Shown here: in pieces, positions 40,371 to 48,486 of the stretch
Layout: the number at the start of each line of letters is the position of its first letter
How positions within the stretch are numbered: the stretch's first letter is position 1
Assembly: GCF_039537405.1 (NCBI RefSeq)
Contig: NZ_BAABAL010000020.1
Location: 40,342-104,341, forward strand
Direction of reading: 5' to 3'
From: Allokutzneria multivorans
Lineage (GTDB): Bacteria > Actinomycetota > Actinomycetes > Mycobacteriales > Pseudonocardiaceae
Length of the DNA: 64,000 nt
Notes under the pieces: model-generated
Database searches by the model: none
Told to the model about the DNA's origin: nothing
What the model saw: only the letters and a program-made list of their open reading frames with translations
Position numbers and translations under genes: made by a program

Positions 40371-40874
40371 ATGACGCCGCTCCAGCAGGACGACGAGCAG
40401 CTGCGCCAGTGGTTGCTGGAGACCACCGAGGCGCACGGGGTCGCGGTGATCCAGATCGACGGCGAGGACCACCCGCCGTACGCGTTCTCGGTCGGGGCGT
40501 GGCGGCGCTTCGGGCTGGCGGAGGTGGTGGCGATCGGGCTGCCGCCGGAGGTCTCCCAGGTGGTGATCAACGACTACGTCGCCAGGGCGAGCGCGGGGGA
40601 GCGGTTCGCGCCCGGCGGGATCTACGGCGGGTTCCTGGTGAACTGCCCGGTGACCTTCGAGAAGGTGGCCAAGCCGTACTACCCGCAGTTCTTCGGCAGC
40701 GCGTTCCTGTTGCACCCCAACGGTGACTTCCCGGCGGTGCAGATGATCGCGCGCACCCCGGAGGGCCAGTGGCCGTGGTCGGCCGACGCGCCGCGCGGGT
40801 TCGCCGAGTACCAGCCCGTGCTCACCGACTCGGGCTCACCCGAAAGTTGGACTCCCGGCTTCGACGGCCCCTGA
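40371..40874 (+). CDS. DUF4262 protein 1
   Basis: A 167-residue cytosolic protein of the DUF4262 family. Marks are GVAVIQIDGEDHPPYAFSVG (about residues 24-43), GFLVNCPVTFEKVAKPYYPQ and the end FLLHPNGDFPAVQMIARTPE (about 117-136). No catalytic function is known to me for the family. It is paralogous to the next gene: both share YxFSVG/YSVG, the GGF/DGF loop and the last 30 residues, QPVLTDSGxPExWxxGxxGP. ATG 40371 follows GGGGGTGG. Confidence 0.85.
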   Translation: MTPLQQDDEQLRQWLLETTEAHGVAVIQIDGEDHPPYAFSVGAWRRFGLAEVVAIGLPPEVSQVVINDYVARASAGERFAPGGIYGGFLVNCPVTFEKVAKPYYPQFFGSAFLLHPNGDFPAVQMIARTPEGQWPWSADAPRGFAEYQPVLTDSGSPESWTPGFDGP

Positions 40875-40888
40875 GGCTGGCGACCCAG

Positions 40889-40904
40889 TCGAACATGTGT
40901 TCGA
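40889..40904. promoter_or_regulatory. SOS box (LexA site) before DUF4262 gene 2
   Basis: TCGAACATGTGTTCGA is a perfect match to the actinobacterial LexA consensus TCGAAC-N4-GTTCGA. It lies 22 bp before ATG 40927, in the 52-bp gap between the two DUF4262 genes. Confidence 0.85.
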
Positions 40905-40926
40905 ATGGGTCCGTCCAGTGAGGGAG

Positions 40927-41463
40927 ATGGAGTCGATGTGTGACATGTGCGGCGGAGCCTCGGTCGAGGACGTGCGCAGACAACTGATGAGCAGGGTCGC
41001 CGAGCACGACTTCTCGATGGTCGCGGTCCAGGGGGAGCACGATCCCCAGCAGGGCCGCAACCACCCGGGATTCGTGTACTCGGTGGGGCTGTGGTGCATG
41101 CACCGCGCGCCCGAGGTGCTGGTGATCGCGCCGCGAGCCCTGGCGGCGGAACTGGTGCAGTGCTACGCGGAGCGGATCATCGCGGGGGAGACCTTCGAGC
41201 CCGGCGTGGGCTACGACGGCTTCTTCGACGGGTATCCGGTGATGTTCGAGTTCGTCGGGCCGCGCCACTACCCGGAGTGGCTCGCCTCGGGGTTCTTCCT
41301 GTACCCGGACGGCGAGTTCCCGGTGCTGCAGATGCTGTGGCCGGACGAGGACCGGGTGTGGCCGTGGCAGAACGGCGCCGACCCGAGGGTCAAGGCGCGC
41401 CAGCCGGTGCTCACCGACAGCGGAGTGCCGGAGACCTGGATGTCCGGCGTGACCGGTCCCTGA
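40927..41463 (+). CDS. DUF4262 protein 2, SOS-boxed
   Basis: A 178-residue DUF4262 protein. It starts MESMCDMCGGA, a CxxC pair that the first DUF4262 protein lacks and that could bind metal. The domain has FSMVAVQGEHDPQQGRNHPG (about residues 34-53), FVYSVGLWCMHRAPEVLVIA and FFDGYPVMFEFVGPRHYPEW (about 101-120). The function is unknown. It differs from its neighbour by about half of its residues. A perfect LexA box lies in its promoter region, so DNA damage should induce it. ATG 40927 is used; ATG 40936 is also possible. Confidence 0.85.
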   Translation: MESMCDMCGGASVEDVRRQLMSRVAEHDFSMVAVQGEHDPQQGRNHPGFVYSVGLWCMHRAPEVLVIAPRALAAELVQCYAERIIAGETFEPGVGYDGFFDGYPVMFEFVGPRHYPEWLASGFFLYPDGEFPVLQMLWPDEDRVWPWQNGADPRVKARQPVLTDSGVPETWMSGVTGP

Positions 41464-41469
41464 AGTCCT

Positions 41470-41590
41470 CCGGTGAGTGGTCGAGCCGTGGATTCCGGTC
41501 ACGGCGCAGCTGGGGTTGGGGCGTCTTCAAGACCAGCGAACCCTCCTGTTGATCATCGCTGACCACCGCGAGCCCGGCTGCCTCGCGGTG
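41470..41590. repeat. Interspersed element, copy C
   Basis: The left half of the element: ATTCCGGTCACGG, then GCGTCTTCAAGACCAGCG with GTCTTCAAGAC at 41523-41533, then TTGATCATCGCTGACC. The right palindrome is missing, so this copy is truncated. Confidence 0.8.
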
Positions 41591-41726
41591 CAGCTCCGGC
41601 TGTCTCCTTCGCGACCCCCTGTGCGCGCTCGGCCTTCGCCCGGTGGGGTGTGGTGTGCCGGGTGGGGGCTGCGGTGGTGAAGGGGCGTGTCCCTCGGGCG
41701 CTCGGTCCCGGCCGACCCGTAAGGTT

Positions 41727-41742
41727 TCGAACGAGTGTTCGG
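41727..41742. promoter_or_regulatory. SOS box before ruvC
   Basis: TCGAACGAGTGTTCGG fits the LexA consensus TCGAAC-N4-GTTCGA at 15 of 16 positions that matter except the last base. It lies about 35 bp before GTG 41777 and is flanked by AAGGT and ACCTT. LexA control of ruvC is known in mycobacteria. Confidence 0.8.
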
Positions 41743-41776
41743 ACCTTGCGGGTGGCTGTCGGGCGGGAGTGGTGAC

Positions 41777-42556
41777 GTGCGGGTGCTGGGGGTCGACCCG
41801 GGACTGACCCGATGCGGGTTGGGCGTGGTGGACGGCGGCTCCGGGCGGACGGTGCGCTTCGTCGACGTCGGCGTGGTGCGCACCCCGGCGGAGATGGACC
41901 TCGCGCGCAGGCTCCTGCTGGTCTCCGAGGGCGTCGAGGAGTGGCTCGACCGCCACCGCCCGCAGGCCGTGGCGATCGAGCGGGTCTTCAGCCAGAACAA
42001 CGTCAGCACGGTGATCGGCACCGCGCAGGCCGCCGGAGTGGTGGCCCTCGCGGCGGCGCGCCGGGGCCTTCCGGTGCACTTCCACACGCCGAGCGAGATG
42101 AAGACGGCGGTCACCGGCTCCGGCCGCGCGGACAAGGCGCAGGTCACCGCCATGGTGACCAGGGTGCTCGGGCTCGCGGAGCCGCCGAGGCCCGCCGACG
42201 CCGCCGACGCGCTCGGCCTGGCGATCTGCCACCTGTGGCGGGCGCCGATGCAGTCGCGGCTCTCCGAGGCCAAGGCGCGCGCGGCCGAGCTGGCCCGCGC
42301 GCACCAGGCTCGGCTGCGCACGGCGGCGCGGACCGGGACGGGTAAGTTGCGCGCGGCCAGCGGATCTCCGGTGACAAGGCTCGACCCCGCGAGCGGGTCT
42401 TCGGTGACGAGGCTCGACCCCGCGAGCGGGTCTTCGGTGACGAGGCTCGACCCCGCGAGCGGGTCTTCGGTGACGAGGCTCGACCCCGCGAGCGGGTCTT
42501 CGGTGACAAGGCTCGACGCCGAGCGCGAGCAGAACAGGGAAGGGACCACGAGGTGA
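41777..42556 (+). CDS. ruvC: Holliday junction resolvase RuvC with repeat-bearing tail
   Basis: A 259-residue endonuclease that cuts Holliday junctions with RuvAB. The core is complete: Asp7 in VLGVDPGLTRCG, Glu in AVAIERVFSQNNVSTV (about residue 69) and the aspartates of SEMKTAVTGSGRADKAQV and PADAADALGLAICHLW (about 135-150). RuvC normally ends near residue 170-190; this one adds about 70 residues made of five 11-residue repeats (ASGSSVTRLDP). GTG 41777 has GGGAG at 8 bp. Its stop overlaps the ruvA start (GTGA). Confidence 0.95.
   Translation: MRVLGVDPGLTRCGLGVVDGGSGRTVRFVDVGVVRTPAEMDLARRLLLVSEGVEEWLDRHRPQAVAIERVFSQNNVSTVIGTAQAAGVVALAAARRGLPVHFHTPSEMKTAVTGSGRADKAQVTAMVTRVLGLAEPPRPADAADALGLAICHLWRAPMQSRLSEAKARAAELARAHQARLRTAARTGTGKLRAASGSPVTRLDPASGSSVTRLDPASGSSVTRLDPASGSSVTRLDPASGSSVTRLDAEREQNREGTTR
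42356..42520 (+). repeat. Five 33-bp tandem repeats in ruvC 3' end
   Basis: Five in-frame 33-bp units, each coding for ASGSSVTRLDP with small changes. The middle three are nearly identical at DNA level (GTGACGAGGCTCGACCCC). They lie after the catalytic domain. Confidence 0.95.
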
Positions 42557-43152
42557 TCTCCTCGGTACGCGGCACGGTGCTCTCGGTCGGCCTCGACCAC
42601 GCGGTCGTCGAGGTCGGCGGCGTCGGGCTCGCGGTGCACACCGTCCCGGCGACCCTGGCCACCCTGCGCAGGGGCGAGCAGGCTCAGCTGGCCACGACGC
42701 TGGTGGTGCGCGAGGACTCGCTGACCCTCTACGGCTTCGCCGACGCCGACGCGCGCGTGCTCTTCGGGCTGCTGCAGACCGTCTCCGGGGTCGGGCCCCG
42801 GCTGGCGCTGTCGGCGCTGGCGGTGCTGGAGCCGGACGCGCTCTGCCGCGCGCTCGCCGACGGCAACGTCACCACGCTCACCCAGGTCCCCGGCATCGGC
42901 CGCAAGGGCGCGGAGCGGCTGATCATCGAGCTGCGGGACAAGGTCGGCGCGCTGACCCCGGCCACGGCTCCGGCCGCGGCGCCCTCCGCCGACCACGCGC
43001 GCTCGCAGGTGGCCGAGGCCCTCGCGGGGCTGGGCTTCACCGCCAAGCAGGCCGACCAGGCCGTCGAGTCGGTGCTCGCCGACGGCGGCGCAGAGCTGGA
43101 CACCCCGGCGCTGCTGCGCAGGGCGCTGGCCACGCTCGGCCGCAAGCGGTAG
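42553..43152 (+). CDS. ruvA: Holliday junction helicase subunit RuvA
   Basis: A 199-residue junction-binding subunit that directs RuvB. The OB-fold domain begins ISSVRGTVLSVGLDHAVVEV, a tandem helix-hairpin-helix region follows with LLQTVSGVGPRLALSALAVL and VPGIGRKGAERLIIELRDKV (about residues 106-125), and the C-terminal RuvB-binding domain is FTAKQADQAVESVLAD. GTG 42553 overlaps the ruvC stop. Confidence 0.97.
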   Translation: MISSVRGTVLSVGLDHAVVEVGGVGLAVHTVPATLATLRRGEQAQLATTLVVREDSLTLYGFADADARVLFGLLQTVSGVGPRLALSALAVLEPDALCRALADGNVTTLTQVPGIGRKGAERLIIELRDKVGALTPATAPAAAPSADHARSQVAEALAGLGFTAKQADQAVESVLADGGAELDTPALLRRALATLGRKR

Positions 43153-43161
43153 GCAGGCGGC

Positions 43162-44331
43162 GTGACCGACTTCGACGGTGACCTCCACGAGCACGACGGC
43201 CACGAGAGCCACGACGGCCACGACGGCCACGACGGCTACGACGGCTACGACGGCTACGACAGCCACGGAGACCTGGACCCGCACGCGGTGCCCGCAGAGC
43301 GCGACCTGGAGACGAGCCTCCGCCCGCGCAATCTGGAGGAGTTCGTCGGCCAGCACCGCGTGCGCGAGCAGCTGGAGCTGGTGCTGACCGGGGCGCTGCG
43401 CCGCGGCTCACCCCCGGACCACGTGCTGCTCTCCGGACCGCCCGGCCTCGGCAAGACCAGCCTCGCGATGATCATCGCGGCGGAGCTGGGCAGCGCGCTG
43501 CGGGTCACCTCCGGCCCGGCGCTGGAGCGCGCGGGCGACCTCGCGTCGATGCTGTCCAACCTCGCCGAGGGCGACGTGCTGTTCATCGACGAGATCCACC
43601 GCATCGCCCGGCCCGCCGAGGAGATGCTCTACCTGGCCATGGAGGACTTCCGGGTCGACGTGGTGGTCGGCAAGGGACCCGGCGCGACCAGCATCCCGCT
43701 GGAGATCGCGCCGTTCACCCTGGTCGGAGCCACCACCCGCTCCGGTGCGCTGACCGGCCCGCTGCGCGACCGCTTCGGCTTCACCGCGCACATGGAGTTC
43801 TACGTGCCCGCGGAGCTGGAGCGGGTGCTGAACAGGGCCGCGGGCATCCTCGGGGTGGACCTGCGCCCGGACGGGGCGCGGGAGATCGCCGGGCGCTCGC
43901 GCGGCACGCCCCGGATCGCCAACCGGCTGCTGCGCCGGGTCCGCGACTACGCCGAGGTGCGGGCGGACGGCGCGGTCACGCTGGAGGTGGCGCGCGCCGC
44001 GCTGAGCGTCTACGACGTCGACGAGCTGGGGCTGGACCGCCTGGACCGGGCGGTTCTGGGCGCGCTGGTGCGCTCCTTCGGCGGCGGTCCGGTCGGTGTC
44101 TCGACACTGGCCGTGGCGGTCGGCGAGGAACCAGCTACCGTGGAAGAGGTCTGCGAGCCCTACCTGGTGCGGGCGGGCATGCTCGCACGGACCCCGCGTG
44201 GACGGGTCGCCACCGCGCTCGCGTGGAGGCACCTGGGCGTGCAACCCCCGGCCTCGGCGCCGGGGGAGCAGCTACCCCTTCCGGTCGACGACCAGGGGCG
44301 TGGCACACTCGGTTCCCAGCGAACCGAATAA
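43162..44331 (+). CDS. ruvB: Holliday junction helicase RuvB with HDG-repeat N-terminus
   Basis: A 389-residue AAA+ motor for branch migration. The RuvB fold starts at about residue 48 (PRNLEEFVGQHRVREQLELV). Walker A is SGPPGLGKTSLAM (Lys98), Walker B is DVLFIDEIHRI, and sensor 1 is VGATTRSGALTGPLRDRFGF. The C-terminal winged helix is DRAVLGALVRSFGGGPVG. The first 45 residues are unusual, a run of DGH/DGY units with acidic and histidine residues. Most RuvB proteins have fewer than 25 residues before this point. It starts 9 bp after ruvA. Confidence 0.97.
   Translation: MTDFDGDLHEHDGHESHDGHDGHDGYDGYDGYDSHGDLDPHAVPAERDLETSLRPRNLEEFVGQHRVREQLELVLTGALRRGSPPDHVLLSGPPGLGKTSLAMIIAAELGSALRVTSGPALERAGDLASMLSNLAEGDVLFIDEIHRIARPAEEMLYLAMEDFRVDVVVGKGPGATSIPLEIAPFTLVGATTRSGALTGPLRDRFGFTAHMEFYVPAELERVLNRAAGILGVDLRPDGAREIAGRSRGTPRIANRLLRRVRDYAEVRADGAVTLEVARAALSVYDVDELGLDRLDRAVLGALVRSFGGGPVGVSTLAVAVGEEPATVEEVCEPYLVRAGMLARTPRGRVATALAWRHLGVQPPASAPGEQLPLPVDDQGRGTLGSQRTE
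43192..43263 (+). repeat. Eight 9-bp repeats in ruvB 5' end
   Basis: Eight units of CACGACGGC or TACGACGGC with two variants give HDG/YDG tripeptides near the N-terminus of RuvB. The array keeps the reading frame. Confidence 0.93.
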
Positions 44332-44382
44332 ATCGGACATGACGACACCCAGGCGGCGAACGCGCCGCCGGAGACGAGAACG

Positions 44383-44745
44383 ATGGATATCTCCTCCTTC
44401 ATCCTTCCTCTGATGCTCGTGGTCCTTGCGCTGCCGCTGTTCCTCAGCGCGCGCAAGCAGAAGAAGGTGTACGCGGAGATGCAGCAGCTGCAGAGCTCGC
44501 TCGGTCCCGGCGACCGCGTGATGACCAGCTCCGGCCTGTACGCCACCGTGGTGGACGCCACCGACGACACCACCATCGAGCTGGAGCTGGCCCCCGGCGT
44601 GCACACCACCTGGCTGCGCCAGGCGATCCGCGAGAAGGTCCAGGACCAGGTCGAGGAGACGACCGAGGTGGACGAGGACGAGGTTGTCGTGACCGAGTCC
44701 AAGGCCGAGGTCGCCGCGCCGCTGGAAGAGCAGAAGAACAAGTAG
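44383..44745 (+). CDS. yajC: Preprotein translocase subunit YajC
   Basis: A 120-residue membrane-anchored accessory subunit of SecDF. One hydrophobic helix (SSFILPLMLVVLALPLFLSA) is followed by KQKKVYAEMQQLQSSLGPGD, then VMTSSGLYATVVDATDDTTI and the acidic tail. It is placed before secD as in most actinobacteria, with GAGACGAGAACG before the ATG. Confidence 0.93.
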   Translation: MDISSFILPLMLVVLALPLFLSARKQKKVYAEMQQLQSSLGPGDRVMTSSGLYATVVDATDDTTIELELAPGVHTTWLRQAIREKVQDQVEETTEVDEDEVVVTESKAEVAAPLEEQKNK

Positions 44746-44802
44746 GACAAACAGACCAACCCCCCGGCGGCCGTGCGGAGCCGGAGGTCGAACGCTATAT
44801 GC

Positions 44803-44841
44803 TGCGCCCCCACCCCCTGTGTCACACCGGGTGGGGGCGCA
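44803..44841 (+). terminator. GC hairpin between yajC and secD
   Basis: TGCGCCCCCACCC pairs perfectly with GGGTGGGGGCGCA around a 13-nt loop, 58 bp after yajC. No T run follows. It could end the ruv-yajC transcript or attenuate into secD. Confidence 0.6.
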
Positions 44842-44904
44842 CAGCTGTGGGTCGACCCTGACCTCACAGTTTCCACACACCGTGCTTGAGGAGATCGACC
44901 TACC

Positions 44905-46584
44905 GTGGCACCTCCGGCTGGGCATATCCGTCCAGGGCGATACCTTGGCGCATTCATCCTGATCGTCGGTTTTCTGTATTCCCTGGTGTTCTTCACCGGG
45001 GACGGAAGGCCGGTCCCGAAACTGGGAATCGATCTCCAGGGTGGCACCAGGGTCACGCTCACCGTGCGCTCGACGGACGGCCAGCAGCCGCCGCCGGAGT
45101 CCATCGACCGGGCGCGGCAGATCATCGAGCAGCGGGTGAACGGCATCGGCGTCAGCGGCGCCGAGGTGGTCCGCGACGGCAACAACCTGGTCATCACGGT
45201 GCCGGGTGAGCGCGGTGACGAGGCGAAGTCCCTCGGCAAGACCGCCGACCTGAACTTCCGCTCGGTGCTGCAGGCCGTGCCGAACCAGCCGGTGCCGCCG
45301 CAGCCCTCGCAGACGCCGCCGACCAGCGGCCAGCAGCCGCCCCCCTCCGGGACCCCGCCGACCACCCCGCCCAACGCGGGGCCGGGCTCGACGACCCCGA
45401 AGCCGCAGGGCCGCCCGGCGCCCGCCGCCGAGCAGCAGCAGCCCACCCCGCCCCCGGCGCCCGGCTCCACCGCCGACGCGGTCGCCAAGGCGCGCGAGCT
45501 GCGGCAGAGCAAGGACCCGCAGGTGCAGGCGCAGGCGCTGGCGCTGCTGGACTGCGCCGCCGCCGACCCGCTGCGCGGGCTGGACAAGCCGGAACTGCCG
45601 CTGGTCACCTGCAGCGACGACAACACCGAGAAGTACGTGCTCGGCGAGGTGTTCCTGCCCGGCCGCGAGATCGCCGACGCCGCCGCGGGCCAGGACCAGA
45701 ACAGCCCCGGCTACGTCATCTCCGTGAACTTCCGCGCCGCGGGCAGCGACATCTGGAGCAAGTTCACCTCCGCCAACGTCGGCAAGCGCGCCGCGTTCGT
45801 GCTGGACGGCCGCGTGGTCTCGGCGCCGAACATCAACGAGCCGATCCTGGGCGGCAACACCCAGATCAGCGGCCGGTTCACCCTGCCGGAGGCGCAGGAC
45901 CTGGCCAACATCCTCAAGTACGGCTCGCTGCCGCTGGCCTTCGACCAGTCCGAGGCCGAGACGGTCTCGGCGACACTGGGCCTCGCCTCGATGCAGGCCG
46001 GTCTGATCGCAGGCGCCATCGGCCTGGCGCTGGTCTTCATCTACTGCATGTTCTACTACCGCGCCCTCGGCGTGCTGACGGTGCTCTCGCTGGGCCTGGC
46101 CGCGATCGTCATCTACGCCGTGCTGGTGCTGCTGGGCAGGTGGATCGGCTTCACCCTGGACCTCGCGGGCATCGCCGGGTTCATCGTGGCGATCGGTATC
46201 ACCGCCGACTCCTTCATCGTGTTCTTCGAACGGCTCAAGGACGAGGTCCGCGAGGGCCGCAGCTTCCGCAGCGCGGTCCCGCGCGGCTGGATCAGGGCCC
46301 GGCGCACGATCCTGTCGGCCGACGCCGTGAGCTTCCTGGCCGCCGCCGTGCTCTACATCCTGGCCGTCGGCCAGGTGAAGGGCTTCGCGTTCACCCTCGG
46401 CATGTCCACCGTGCTCGACCTCGTCGTCGTGTTCCTGGTGACCCACCCGCTGGTGGCCATGGCCTCCAAGTCCAAGCTGCTGTCCAAGCCGTCGTGGTCC
46501 GGCCTCGGCGAGGCGCACCGCACCGCGGCCGCCAGCCGCTCGATGGCCAAGGCCTCCGGCACTCCGAACGCGAAGGGGGTCTGA
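44905..46584 (+). CDS. secD: Protein translocase subunit SecD
   Basis: A 559-residue membrane protein that uses the proton gradient to pull exported proteins. The first helix (YLGAFILIVGFLYSLVFFTG) and LGIDLQGGTRVTL are typical. The periplasmic domain has an unusually proline-rich stretch (about residues 124-190), and the last 200 residues have the five helices with GFTLDLAGIAGFIVAIGITA and the ERLKDEVREGRSF loop. Together with SecF it forms a translocase accessory unit. GTG 44905; only one base separates its stop from the secF start. Confidence 0.96.
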   Translation: MAPPAGHIRPGRYLGAFILIVGFLYSLVFFTGDGRPVPKLGIDLQGGTRVTLTVRSTDGQQPPPESIDRARQIIEQRVNGIGVSGAEVVRDGNNLVITVPGERGDEAKSLGKTADLNFRSVLQAVPNQPVPPQPSQTPPTSGQQPPPSGTPPTTPPNAGPGSTTPKPQGRPAPAAEQQQPTPPPAPGSTADAVAKARELRQSKDPQVQAQALALLDCAAADPLRGLDKPELPLVTCSDDNTEKYVLGEVFLPGREIADAAAGQDQNSPGYVISVNFRAAGSDIWSKFTSANVGKRAAFVLDGRVVSAPNINEPILGGNTQISGRFTLPEAQDLANILKYGSLPLAFDQSEAETVSATLGLASMQAGLIAGAIGLALVFIYCMFYYRALGVLTVLSLGLAAIVIYAVLVLLGRWIGFTLDLAGIAGFIVAIGITADSFIVFFERLKDEVREGRSFRSAVPRGWIRARRTILSADAVSFLAAAVLYILAVGQVKGFAFTLGMSTVLDLVVVFLVTHPLVAMASKSKLLSKPSWSGLGEAHRTAAASRSMAKASGTPNAKGV

Positions 46585-46585
46585 C

Positions 46586-47821
46586 GTGACCACTCCCGAG
46601 AACGCAAGCGAGGGCCAGGCCTCCGCCGAGCGCCCGGCCAAGCGGCCCAGCGTCTTCAACCGGCTCTACCTGGGCAACGGCGCCTTCGACATCGTCGGCA
46701 AGCGCCGCCGCTGGTACGTGGTGACCTCGGTGATCTTCCTGGTCTGCCTGGGGTCGATGGTGTTCAAGGGCTTCAACCTCGGCATCGACTTCGTCGGCGG
46801 CACCAAGGTCCAGATGCCCGCCACCAGCGTCAGCAAGCAGATCACCGTCGACGAGGTGAAGTCGGTCTTCACCAGGGCGATGGGCACCGAGGCCTCGACC
46901 GTGCAGGTCGCGGGCACCGGCGCGAGCCAGCAGGTGCTGATCCGCTCGGAGACGCTGAACACCGAGCAGGTCACCAAGCTCAAGAACGCGCTCGCCACCG
47001 AGCTCAAGCCGCAGGGCGGGCTGCCCGCGATCAGCGACAGCGCGGTCAGCGGTTCCTGGGGCGGGGAGATCACCACACAGGCGGTCATCGCGCTGATCGT
47101 GTTCCTGGTGCTGGTGACGATCTTCCTGGCGGTCTACTTCGAGCGCTGGATGGCCGTCTCCGCGCTGGTGGCGCTGATCTTCGACACCGGGGTCACCGCG
47201 GGCGTGTACTCGATCGTCGGCTTCGAGCTGACGCCGGGAACGATCATCGGTCTGCTGACGATCCTCGGTTTCTCCCTCTACGACACCGTGGTCGTCTTCG
47301 ACAAGGTCAAGGAGAACACCCGGGGCATCCTGGGCCTGACCAGGCGCACCTACGCCGAGGCGTCCAACCTGGCGCTGAACCAGACCCTGATGCGCTCGCT
47401 GAACACCTCGCTCATCGCGGTGCTCCCGGTGCTCGGCCTGCTGGTGATCGGCGTCGGCGTGCTCGGCGTCGGCACGCTCAAGGACCTGGCGCTGGTGCAG
47501 ATGACCGGCATGATCGCGGGTGCCTTCTCCTCGATCTTCCTGGCGACGCCGCTGCTGGTGGACCTGAAGCTGACCGACCCGAAGGTCCGGCAGCAGGCCG
47601 AGCGGGTCGCCGCCCGCAGGGCCAACCAGGCCCGCAAGGCCGCCGGTGAGACCGGCGTGGAGTCGACCGACGAGGAGTCGCTGAACGCGGAGCTGCGCAA
47701 GGAGGCGGCGATGGCCGCCGCCGCGAGCGTGCCCGCGCGCACCGGCAAGGGCCCGGAGTCGCGCAAGGTCCGTCCCACCGGCAAGACCGCCGGACGGCCG
47801 TCGGGCAAGAAGCGCAGGTGA
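46586..47821 (+). CDS. secF: Protein translocase subunit SecF
   Basis: A 411-residue partner of SecD. FKGFNLGIDFVGGTKVQMPA (about residues 52-71) precedes the periplasmic domain, then the SecF helix segment ALIFDTGVTAGVYSIVGFEL, LGFSLYDTVVVFDKVKENTR and LNTSLIAVLPVLGLLVIGVG. The final 100 residues are a charged, basic tail ending GRPSGKKRR. Its stop overlaps the apt start (GTGA). Confidence 0.96.
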   Translation: MTTPENASEGQASAERPAKRPSVFNRLYLGNGAFDIVGKRRRWYVVTSVIFLVCLGSMVFKGFNLGIDFVGGTKVQMPATSVSKQITVDEVKSVFTRAMGTEASTVQVAGTGASQQVLIRSETLNTEQVTKLKNALATELKPQGGLPAISDSAVSGSWGGEITTQAVIALIVFLVLVTIFLAVYFERWMAVSALVALIFDTGVTAGVYSIVGFELTPGTIIGLLTILGFSLYDTVVVFDKVKENTRGILGLTRRTYAEASNLALNQTLMRSLNTSLIAVLPVLGLLVIGVGVLGVGTLKDLALVQMTGMIAGAFSSIFLATPLLVDLKLTDPKVRQQAERVAARRANQARKAAGETGVESTDEESLNAELRKEAAMAAAASVPARTGKGPESRKVRPTGKTAGRPSGKKRR

Positions 47822-48345
47822 GCTCGGAGCTGGAGCGCGTCAGCGGGCTGATCCGCGAGGTCGAGGACTTCCCCCAGCCGGGGGTCCTCTTCCGCGACCT
47901 CAGCCCGCTGCTCGCCGACGCCGAGGGGTTCCGGGTGGTCGTCGAGGAGATGGCGGCGCACGGAACCGAGGCTGACGTGGATGTGGTGGTCGGCATCGAG
48001 GCCAGGGGTTTCCTGCTCGGTGCCGCCGTCGCGCTCCGGCTCGGCCTCGGTGTGGTCGGGGTGCGCAAACCGGGCAAACTGCCCGCGGTCGCGCATCGGG
48101 TTGATTACGCCTTGGAGTACGGAACGGCCACGCTGGAGCTGCCCGAGGGCACGCTCCGGCGTGGGGCCCGTGCGCTGGTCGTGGACGACGTGCTGGCCAC
48201 CGGGGGAACCGTGGAGGCCGCCTGTTCGTTGGTCGAGCACGCGGAAGCCGAGGTCAGTGCCGTTTCGGTGGTGATGGAGCTGGCCGCGCTGAACGGTCGT
48301 CGGCGACTGGCCGGGCGAAAGGTGCGGTCGCTGCTCACCGTGTGA
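47818..48345 (+). CDS. apt: Adenine phosphoribosyltransferase
   Basis: A 175-residue purine-salvage enzyme that converts adenine and PRPP into AMP. The N-terminal IREVEDFPQPGVLFRDLSPL (about residues 11-30) and GIEARGFLLGAAVALRLG are typical; the PRPP loop is RALVVDDVLATGGTV (about 121-135). GTG 47818 overlaps the secF stop, so the three genes secD-secF-apt form an operon. Confidence 0.94.
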   Translation: MSSELERVSGLIREVEDFPQPGVLFRDLSPLLADAEGFRVVVEEMAAHGTEADVDVVVGIEARGFLLGAAVALRLGLGVVGVRKPGKLPAVAHRVDYALEYGTATLELPEGTLRRGARALVVDDVLATGGTVEAACSLVEHAEAEVSAVSVVMELAALNGRRRLAGRKVRSLLTV

Positions 48346-48486
48346 GGAGGGCAGCTCGACGTATTTCGATCAGTTCTTGCGATGTACCGGTGAAAACAGG
48401 CCCGCCAACGGCGTTATCCTCGTCTTTCCGGGACGGGTGAGTCCCCTCGCGCCGGACGAGCGCAGTGCGACAGCGGGGAGAACGCG

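Larger units (their letters stand above)
41464..41776. other. Intergenic before ruvC
   Basis: 313 bp with element copy C at its left end and a LexA box at 41727-41742. No reading frame in it is supported. Confidence 0.6.

Noticed and set aside
42356..42520. 33-bp repeats as a CRISPR array
   Set aside because: They are in frame within ruvC, contiguous, and code for a repeated peptide.
44803..44841. Riboswitch between yajC and secD
   Set aside because: Only a single GC-rich stem is visible; no conserved aptamer sequence can be named.
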